Assembly: GCF_010093225.1 (NCBI RefSeq)
Contig: NZ_PDWM01000030.1
Coordinates: 1 to 39,019 of the forward strand
Length of the DNA stretch: 39,019 nucleotides
DNA from: Pseudoxanthomonas koreensis
GTDB lineage: Bacteria; Pseudomonadota; Gammaproteobacteria; Xanthomonadales; Xanthomonadaceae
Reading direction: 5' to 3'
Shown: positions 33,264-39,019 of the stretch, one piece after another
Position numbering within the stretch: position 1 is the first letter of the stretch
How the letters are laid out: the number at the start of each line of letters is the position of its first letter
Translations under genes and position numbers: made by a program
The notes under the pieces: generated by a model
Database searches by the model: none
What the model saw: only the letters and a program-made list of their open reading frames with translations
What the model was told of the DNA's origin: nothing

Positions 33264-35162
33264 TCAGATGCCGCGCACCAGGCGGAAGCCGACGCGCGCG
33301 CTAGTCATATCCGAATCCATCGGCGCACGCCACGCCGAGCGGGTCTGCGCCGGCGAACCGGACCACACTCCGCCGCGCACCACCCGCGAGCGGCAGCCCG
33401 GGTTGAACCAGGCCGCGCCATCGGCCGGCGCCCGCCGGTAGCTGGCGTGCCAGCAGTCGGCGACCCATTCGCTGACATTGCCGGACAGGTCGTGAAGGCC
33501 CCATGCATTGGCGCTGAAGCGCCCCGCCGGCGCCGGCCCCCAGTAGCCGTCGCCGAAACCGACGAAGGCATTGTTCCAGGTGCGCCCGCTGGGCGAGACG
33601 TCGTTGCCGCCGGCGAAGTTGCCCGAGCCTTCCGGCGGCACGCCGGCGTCGCCCCAGGGGAAGCGGCCGTCGTTGCCGGCGCGCAGCGCGTACTCGAACT
33701 CGGCCTCGCTGGGCAGGCGGTAGTAGCGGCCGGTCTCAGCCGACAGCCAGGCCGCATAGGCCTCGGCGTCGCGCACGCTCACGTGCAGCACCGGGTCGCC
33801 CGGCGCCGCCGGCCGGCCGTCGTAGGCCGAACGCCAGTCCGCGCCGCTGCGGCGGGCGAAGTTGCCGCTTCGCTCGTCGTAGACGATCGAATTGCCGCGG
33901 CGGGTCGCCCGCGGACGCGCACCGGCGGCGGCGACGAAGCGACCGAATTCGGCCACGGTCACCTCGGTCAGCGACATGGCGAAACCACGGTCGAAGCGGA
34001 CGTAATGGGCCGGTTTCTCCGGATCGGCCGCACCCGGCTCCGTATCCAGCGCACCCATGCGGAACGCGCCGTGCGGCACCACCACCATCTGTGGGCCGCG
34101 GCTGCCGTTGGCCAGGGCGTCGGTGAATACCTGGCCGGGGCGGAACGCGCCGTAGTGGGTGGCCAGGTCGATGCGCTCGCGCAACTGCGCGGCCACCGCA
34201 TCGCCGGGCTCGGCGATCTCCAGCATCGCGGCGAGGCGGCCGCGGGCGTCGCGCAGGCCGTCGGGCCGGACCAGGTCGTGCAGGGCGGCGTCGCGCAGCG
34301 CGGCGATGCGCGCGGCGCGGGCAGCGGCGATCCGCGCGCGGGCATCGGCGACCGCGCCGGCATCGTCCTCGCGCACCGCCTGGGCGCTGTCGAGCCAGTG
34401 CGCGGCGGTGGCGAACTCCAGCGCGGCGGCGGCCTGTTCGGCGCGCCCGATCGCCGCGCTCTCCACCGCCGCCCGGCCCTGCAGCGCGCGCGGATCGTCC
34501 GCCCGGATCACCAGTGCGTCGCGGAAATACGCCAGCGCCCCATTGCCCTGCTCGCCCAGGCGGCCGGCGCGCAGGTCCTCTTCGCCGGCGCGGTTGAGCG
34601 CGGACAGGCGCCGCGCGCTCTCAACCCTGCGTTGCAATGCGGGCACCGCCGCATCGTCCGGCCGCAGCGCGCGTGCGACCGCAACCAGTTCCTCGGCGCG
34701 TGCCAGGCCGGCATCGTCGGTGTCCAGCGCGGCCACGGCCGCGCGCGCCTCGGCCACGACCCGCGCGCCGGCGCGCTGCAGGCCCCGCTGGCTGGCGCGG
34801 TCGTCCGGATCGGCCCGGCGCAGCGCAAGGTAAAGCGGGATCGCTGCGTTGCCGTCCTCGAACAGGCGGCCCTCGGCCAGCGCCGCATCCGCGCGCGCGC
34901 GCCACTCGGCGAGGTCGGCATCGGCCGGCAGTTCCACCGGCGGCGGACTCCATACCCCGACCACCGCCTCGCGCTCGTCGCCACTGACGGTGACGCTGGG
35001 ACCCGCCTCGGCCCGATTGCCACCGATCCCGTCCCCACGAGTGCCGGCATCACGTCCCCCGGCAGCAGCCGGTCCCGAACCGGCCGGCACCTCGGGCGCG
35101 CGGCCACAAGCCGCCGCCAGCAGCAGCATGGTCCACAGCAAGGCCTGGCCGCTCGCGCGCAA
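33264..35162 (-). CDS. Lipoprotein with long helical N-terminus and inactive FGE/sulfatase-modifying-like domain
   Basis: A 632-residue lipoprotein (lipobox AAAC, Cys about 19). Residues about 80-350 are Ala/Arg-rich helices, possibly TPR-like repeats (A-x-A-L-x-x-G-R-L; LRPDDAAVPALQRRV; ADDPRALQGRAAV). From about 360 a formylglycine-generating-enzyme-like domain begins: MVVVPHGAFRMG, MSLTEVTVAEFGRFV, VSVRDAEAYAAWLS, RLPSEAEFEYALRAG, WGLHDLSGNVSEWVADC, RVVRGGVWSGSP, ARVGFRLVR. The catalytic Cys pair of true FGE, normally just after RGGSW, is absent, so it should be a binding or structural protein. The start is TTG 35162, chosen because GAGGAGGG sits just before it. It forms an operon with the M48 protease. 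Confidence 0.88.
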   Translation of the reverse strand: MRASGQALLWTMLLLAAACGRAPEVPAGSGPAAAGGRDAGTRGDGIGGNRAEAGPSVTVSGDEREAVVGVWSPPPVELPADADLAEWRARADAALAEGRLFEDGNAAIPLYLALRRADPDDRASQRGLQRAGARVVAEARAAVAALDTDDAGLARAEELVAVARALRPDDAAVPALQRRVESARRLSALNRAGEEDLRAGRLGEQGNGALAYFRDALVIRADDPRALQGRAAVESAAIGRAEQAAAALEFATAAHWLDSAQAVREDDAGAVADARARIAAARAARIAALRDAALHDLVRPDGLRDARGRLAAMLEIAEPGDAVAAQLRERIDLATHYGAFRPGQVFTDALANGSRGPQMVVVPHGAFRMGALDTEPGAADPEKPAHYVRFDRGFAMSLTEVTVAEFGRFVAAAGARPRATRRGNSIVYDERSGNFARRSGADWRSAYDGRPAAPGDPVLHVSVRDAEAYAAWLSAETGRYYRLPSEAEFEYALRAGNDGRFPWGDAGVPPEGSGNFAGGNDVSPSGRTWNNAFVGFGDGYWGPAPAGRFSANAWGLHDLSGNVSEWVADCWHASYRRAPADGAAWFNPGCRSRVVRGGVWSGSPAQTRSAWRAPMDSDMTSARVGFRLVRGI

Positions 35163-35165
35163 TGT

Positions 35166-35173
35166 CCCTCCTC
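35166..35173 (-). promoter_or_regulatory. Strong ribosome-binding site that decides a TTG start
   Basis: On the minus strand GAGGAGGG lies three bases before TTG 35162-35160. No ATG or GTG in the frame would keep the signal peptide's basic start, so the TTG start is well supported. Confidence 0.75.
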
Positions 35174-35253
35174 AGGTCGCCTCCGCCCGTGGCGGTTTGA
35201 CGCTAGGCTATCGCAGCCCGCACGGGCAGACGAAACAGGACCCCGGAACCCAC

Positions 35254-36348
35254 GTGTCAGCACCCCTCTGGATAGACCAGCCCGCCGAGCTGCTGCGCCG
35301 GCTGGAGCATGCCCCGGCGCACGTCGGCCTGGACACCGAATTCATCCGCGAACGCACCTACTGGCCGAAACTGGCCCTGGTGCAGATGGCCGTCGGCGAC
35401 GAGATCCTGCTGGTCGACCCCCTGCTGCCCGGCATGCCTCAGGCGCTGGCCGCGTGGCTGCAGGCGCCTGCCGTGCTCAAGGTGATGCACAGCCCCAGCG
35501 AGGACCTGGTCGCGTTCAAGTGCGCCTGCGGCGTCCTGCCGGGGCCGATGTACGACACCCAGGCCGCCGCCGCCCTCGCCGGCATCGGCGCCGGGATGGG
35601 CTACCAGAAGCTGGTCGAACAGGTCACCGGCGTGGTCCTGCCCAAGGGCGAGACCCGCTCGGACTGGCTGCGCCGCCCGCTCAGCGCCGCCCAGCTCGAA
35701 TACGCGGCCGACGACGTGCGCCACCTGGACGCACTGCACGCGGCCACCGCCGGCCGCCTTCGCGAACTGGGCCGCGAAGCCTGGCTGGCCGAAGACATGG
35801 CGCGCGCCCTCGCCAACGCCGCCCGCGACGAAGGCGAACGCTGGCCGCACCTGTCGCTGCGCGCCGCGCAGTTCCTGGACGCCGCCGGCCAGCGCCGCCT
35901 GCTGCGGCTGCTGCGCTGGCGCGAGCGCCATGCACGCGAGCACGACCTGCCGCGCAGCTGGGTACTGGACAACGAACTGGCGGCCCTGCTCTCGCGCGAC
36001 CCGCCGGCCGATTCCACCGCGCTGCAGAAGCGCCTCGACGCCCTGCCCAAGTCGCCGCGCAGGCTGGCCGCGGCGATCTGGCAGGCGCTGTCCACGCCGC
36101 TGGCCGACGAAGACGACCTGCCCCTCCCTGCCGGCGAACCGGACCGCAACGCACTCAAGCGCCTGCAGGACGCCGTGGCCCGGCGCAGCGCCGAACTGGC
36201 CCTGCCCGACGGCGTGCTGGCCTCGCGCCGCTACCTGGAAGCACTGCTGGAAGGCGGCGACTGGCCGCCCGCACTGCAGGGCTGGCGCCGCGCCGAACTT
36301 GAACCGGCGCTGGCGCCCCTGTTGGCACCCGCACCCACGGCAGGCTAG
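35254..36348 (+). CDS. rnd: Ribonuclease D
   Basis: A 3'-to-5' exoribonuclease of 364 residues that trims tRNA 3' ends. The DEDDy active site is visible: Asp27 and Glu29 in GLDTEFIRE, Asp84 in HSPSEDLVAF, and Tyr150 with Asp154 in YAADDVRHLD. A C-terminal HRDC-like helical region follows (RAREHDLPRSWVLDNELAALL-type residues near 230-250). The start is GTG 35254; no ATG occurs before the conserved core, and GGA lies six bases upstream. The gap to the divergent FGE-like gene is only 91 bases. Its stop codon TAG is part of the -10 box for the tRNA-Ala gene that follows. Confidence 0.93.
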   Translation: MSAPLWIDQPAELLRRLEHAPAHVGLDTEFIRERTYWPKLALVQMAVGDEILLVDPLLPGMPQALAAWLQAPAVLKVMHSPSEDLVAFKCACGVLPGPMYDTQAAAALAGIGAGMGYQKLVEQVTGVVLPKGETRSDWLRRPLSAAQLEYAADDVRHLDALHAATAGRLRELGREAWLAEDMARALANAARDEGERWPHLSLRAAQFLDAAGQRRLLRLLRWRERHAREHDLPRSWVLDNELAALLSRDPPADSTALQKRLDALPKSPRRLAAAIWQALSTPLADEDDLPLPAGEPDRNALKRLQDAVARRSAELALPDGVLASRRYLEALLEGGDWPPALQGWRRAELEPALAPLLAPAPTAG

Positions 36349-36351
36349 AAT
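36322..36351 (+). promoter_or_regulatory. Sigma-70 promoter of tRNA-Ala, overlapping the end of rnd
   Basis: TTGGCA at 36322-36327 and TAGAAT at 36346-36351 are separated by 18 bases. The -10 box contains the TAG stop of rnd. The tRNA begins 35 bases after the -10, giving a 5' leader of about 25-28 bases. Confidence 0.7.
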
Positions 36352-36385
36352 CCGCATCCCGCGCCGGGCATTCCCGCCGCACCGT

Positions 36386-36461
<76 letters not shown>

Positions 36462-36468
36462 CTTCCAG

Positions 36469-36492
36469 AAAGCCGCCTCCGGGCGGCTTTTT
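36469..36492 (+). terminator. Intrinsic terminator after tRNA-Ala
   Basis: A 9-bp stem (36469-36477 with 36482-36490), TCCG loop and TTTTT. It begins seven bases after the tRNA. Confidence 0.93.
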
Positions 36493-36588
36493 CCTTTGGC
36501 GCTCCCCCGACAGCGGGCCGAAAGGAGTCGGGGACACATGGCTCCGGCACTCGACTACGATTGCGCTGGTACCGGGATCCGCAGCCGC

Positions 36589-37701
36589 ATGAAATCTTCC
36601 TTCCGCGCCTTCCTCCTGACCTGTGTCTGCGCGGCATCCATCGCCGCACCCGCCGACGCTGCGACCGTGGCGCATATTGAAGCGGCCGCGGCGGAAGACC
36701 TGGTCCCGGCGCAGGTTGCCATCGGCGGCCGCGCGACCACGGCGCCGGACATCGCCGGCTGGGCATGGCAGTGGCCGGGCCTGTACTTCGAAACCGCCTT
36801 CGCGGGCCGCGAAGCCGTCTTCGATGTCGGGCCGGGCGCCACCATCCTCCACGTGCACGTCGACGGACGCACGGCGGCCACGCTCGTGAAGCCCGCGCCC
36901 GGCCTTTACCGCCTCTCGGGCCTGGGCAACGGCCCGCACATCCTGCGCATCCAGGCGGCCACCGAGAACCAGGCTGGCCCCAACCGCTTCGGCGGCATCT
37001 TCCTGCCCGCCGGCAGCCAGGCCCTGCCCCCGCCATTGCGCGCGCGCCGGATCGAGTTCGTCGGCGACTCGCACACCGTCGGCTACGGCAACCTGTCAGC
37101 CAGGCGCGAATGCAGCGCCGACGAAGTCTGGGCCACCACCGACAACACCCGCGCCTACGGCCCGCTGCTGGCCGCGCGCTATGGCGCCGACTACCGGGTC
37201 AATGCGATCTCCGGCCGTGGCATCGTCCGCAACTACGGCGGCCTGGCCGCCGACACCCTGCCGCTGGCGTATCCGTGGCTGCTGTTCGACCACTCGGTGC
37301 GCGACAACGGGGACCGCGACTGGCAACCGCACGTCGTGGTGATCGCGCTGGGCACCAACGACTTCTCCACGCCGCTGGCGCCGGGCGAGCGCTGGAAGAC
37401 CCGCGAGGCACTGCACGCGGACTACGAACGCGGCTACGTCGCCTTCGTGCAGTCGCTGCGCCAGCGCTATCCGGATGCGCGGTTCGCCATCTGGGCCACG
37501 GGCGCGCCCGGAGATGAAGTACGCGAGGCCTCGTCACACGTGGTGGACGCATTGCGCCGGGCCGGCGAGACACGGGTCGACTTCGTCCCGGTCGAGGGGC
37601 TGGCGATGGATGGATGCGACTGGCATCCCTCGCAGGCCGACCATCGCCGCATCGCAGGCGTCCTCGCCGGATACCTGGATCGCCTGCAGCCCTGGCCCTG
37701 A
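36589..37701 (+). CDS. Exported SGNH/GDSL-type esterase (CE2-like)
   Basis: A 370-residue secreted esterase. The signal peptide MKSSFRAFLLTCVCAASIAA ends near PADA. An N-terminal beta-sandwich (about 25-150) precedes the SGNH domain, the two-part layout of carbohydrate esterase family 2 deacetylases. Block I is FVGDSHTVGYG (Ser nucleophile), a later block has ALGTNDFSTPL (Asn), and the Asp-His pair is DGCDWHPSQADH near the end. CE2 enzymes remove acetyl groups from plant polysaccharides. The start ATG 36589 leads straight into the signal peptide; a longer open frame back to 36496 overlaps the terminator region and is rejected. A TACGAT box at 36556-36561 may be its -10. Confidence 0.9.
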   Translation: MKSSFRAFLLTCVCAASIAAPADAATVAHIEAAAAEDLVPAQVAIGGRATTAPDIAGWAWQWPGLYFETAFAGREAVFDVGPGATILHVHVDGRTAATLVKPAPGLYRLSGLGNGPHILRIQAATENQAGPNRFGGIFLPAGSQALPPPLRARRIEFVGDSHTVGYGNLSARRECSADEVWATTDNTRAYGPLLAARYGADYRVNAISGRGIVRNYGGLAADTLPLAYPWLLFDHSVRDNGDRDWQPHVVVIALGTNDFSTPLAPGERWKTREALHADYERGYVAFVQSLRQRYPDARFAIWATGAPGDEVREASSHVVDALRRAGETRVDFVPVEGLAMDGCDWHPSQADHRRIAGVLAGYLDRLQPWP

Positions 37702-37732
37702 GCCCCTCGGGGCCGGGCTGGCTTGCGGCGCT

Positions 37733-38971
37733 TCAGCCGGCCTTGCGGGCGTAGCGGGTCTCGACGTAGTCGTCGATCAGGGCCACGAACTCGGCGGCGA
37801 TGTTCTCGCCCTTCAGCGTGACCTTCTTCTCGCCATCCACGAACACCGGTGCCGAGGGCGCCTCGCCCGTCCCCGGCAGCGAGATGCCGATGTCGGCATG
37901 CCGCGATTCGCCGGGGCCGTTGACGATGCAGCCCATCACCGCCAGCGACAGGTTCTCCGCGCCCGGATGCGAGACGCGCCACTCGGGCATCTTCGCGCGC
38001 ACGTGTTCCTGCACGGTCTTGGCCAGTTCCTGGAAGAAGGTGCTGGTGGTGCGGCCGCAGCCCGGGCAGGCGGTGACCATCGGGGTGAAGGCGCGCTGGC
38101 CGGTGGTCTGCAGCAGTTCCTGCGCCACCACCACCTCGGCGGTGCGCGACTGCCCCGGCTCGGGAGTGAGCGAGATGCGGATGGTGTCGCCGATGCCTTC
38201 CTGCAGCAGCACCGACAGCGCCGCGGCGGAGGCGACGATGCCCTTGCTGCCGATCCCGGCTTCGGTCAAACCCAGGTGCAGGGCGTAGTCGCAGCGCGCA
38301 GCCAGGTCGCGGTACACCGCGATCAGCTCCTGCACGCCGCTGACCTTGCAGCTGAGGATGATGCGCTCGGCCGGCAGGCCCAGTTCCACCGCGCGTGCGG
38401 CCGAATCCACCGCCGACAGGATCAGCGCCTCGCGCAGCACGCGGCCGGCGTCCCAGGGCTCGGCGCGTTCGTGGTTCTCGTCCATCAGCCTTGCCGCCAG
38501 CGACTGGTCCAGCGAGCCCCAGTTGGCGCCGATGCGCACCGGCTTGCCGTACTCCAGCGCCTTCTCGATGATCGCGGCGAACTGGGTGTCCTTCTTCCTG
38601 CCGAAGCCGACGTTGCCGGGGTTGATCCGGTACTTGGCCAGCGCTTCGGCGCAGGCCGGTTCGCCGGCCAGCAGCTGGTGGCCGTTGTAGTGGAAGTCGC
38701 CGATCAGCGGCACGTCCACGCCCATCATCAGCAGCTTTTCGCGGATCCGCGGGATCGCGGCGGCGGCCTCTGGGGTGTTCACGGTCAGCCGCACCAGCTC
38801 GGAGCCGGCGCGCCACAGTTCGGCGACCTGCTTCACCGAGGACGCCACGTCGGCGGTGTCGGTATTGGTCATCGACTGGACCACCACCGGCGCGCCACCG
38901 CCGACGGCGATGCCGCCGACCAGGACCTGGCGGGTGGGACGGCGCGGCCAGGGCGCGGCCGAGGGGGACAG
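37733..38971 (-). CDS. ispG: 4-hydroxy-3-methylbut-2-enyl diphosphate synthase, 5' end irregular
   Basis: An iron-sulfur enzyme of the MEP isoprenoid pathway that converts MEcPP to HMBPP. About 385 residues match well: [68 protein letters not shown], and the cluster cysteines in ACPGCGRTT and [10 protein letters not shown]. Conserved N-terminal sequence ([10 protein letters not shown]) continues in frame upstream to about 38956, but an in-frame TGA lies at 39001-38999 and no ATG, GTG or TTG occurs between it and GTG 38887. The boundary given is the CTG at 38971, a guess. Either a base is miscounted near the G-run 38963-38967 or an unusual start is used. The gene nearly reaches the window edge. 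Confidence 0.85.
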   Translation of the reverse strand: MSPSAAPWPRRPTRQVLVGGIAVGGGAPVVVQSMTNTDTADVASSVKQVAELWRAGSELVRLTVNTPEAAAAIPRIREKLLMMGVDVPLIGDFHYNGHQLLAGEPACAEALAKYRINPGNVGFGRKKDTQFAAIIEKALEYGKPVRIGANWGSLDQSLAARLMDENHERAEPWDAGRVLREALILSAVDSAARAVELGLPAERIILSCKVSGVQELIAVYRDLAARCDYALHLGLTEAGIGSKGIVASAAALSVLLQEGIGDTIRISLTPEPGQSRTAEVVVAQELLQTTGQRAFTPMVTACPGCGRTTSTFFQELAKTVQEHVRAKMPEWRVSHPGAENLSLAVMGCIVNGPGESRHADIGISLPGTGEAPSAPVFVDGEKKVTLKGENIAAEFVALIDDYVETRYARKAG

Positions 38972-39019
38972 GCACGTGGGCGTCGGCGCGGCCGTGGATC
39001 AGCAGCACGCAGGCAGGCG

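Noticed and set aside
33264-35162. Formylglycine-generating (sulfatase-activating) enzyme
   Set aside because: The conserved cysteines required for catalysis are missing and no sulfatase gene is nearby; the domain fold is probably used for binding.

Overview
The window is 39 kb of GC-rich chromosome. The nearest family by protein resemblance is the Xanthomonadaceae (Lysobacter, Luteimonas or Pseudoxanthomonas type). This rests on recognised protein types and gene order (a 41-residue type-B L36, gluQ-phaB-phaR, GTG/TTG starts, TAGAAT-like -10 boxes), not on a database search. I see no integrase, transposase, phage gene, CRISPR array or toxin-antitoxin pair. Coding density is high and nearly all genes belong to known families.

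Layout. Positions 1-4.2 kb (+): rpmJ, a small BamE-like exported protein, then aguA and aguB, which turn agmatine into putrescine, and a TraB/PrgY-type membrane protein. 4.2-11.9 kb (-): a three-gene RND efflux operon with one lipoprotein adaptor and two different permeases. 12.2-17.2 kb (+): two tandem c-type cytochromes, an ABC exporter, a PQQ-type sugar dehydrogenase lipoprotein and ferredoxin-NADP reductase. 17.2-25.2 kb: glutathione peroxidase (-), an M3 dipeptidyl carboxypeptidase lipoprotein (+), cyclopropane fatty acid synthase, a DUF3298-like lipoprotein and a small acetyltransferase (all -), an unknown 55-residue protein (+), then a rhomboid protease and a POT peptide transporter (-). 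25.4-28.7 kb (+): an M14 carboxypeptidase, an endonuclease/exonuclease/phosphatase-fold protein and a frameshifted MliC-type lysozyme-inhibitor lipoprotein. 28.7-29.0 kb is non-coding and holds a strongly folded nested palindrome. 29.0-39.0 kb: htpX (-), gluQ, phaB and phaR (+), an M48 membrane protease and a lipoprotein with an inactive FGE-like domain (-), rnd and tRNA-Ala(CGC) (+), an SGNH/CE2-type esterase (+), and ispG (-) running to the right edge.

How the genes relate. Several units concern the envelope: the efflux pump, four proteases or peptidases of the membrane or periplasm (rhomboid, HtpX, the second M48, the M3 lipoprotein), cyclopropanation of membrane lipids and a lysozyme inhibitor. 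The cytochromes and sugar dehydrogenase suggest periplasmic electron transfer. phaB with phaR indicates polyhydroxyalkanoate metabolism, although no synthase gene is in the window.

I do not find a convincing undescribed multi-gene system. The observations most worth a second look are the ~104-nt nested palindrome at 28813-28916, the two reading-frame problems (mliC, 5' end of ispG), the two RND permeases with different proton-relay residues, and the protease plus inactive FGE-like lipoprotein pair.
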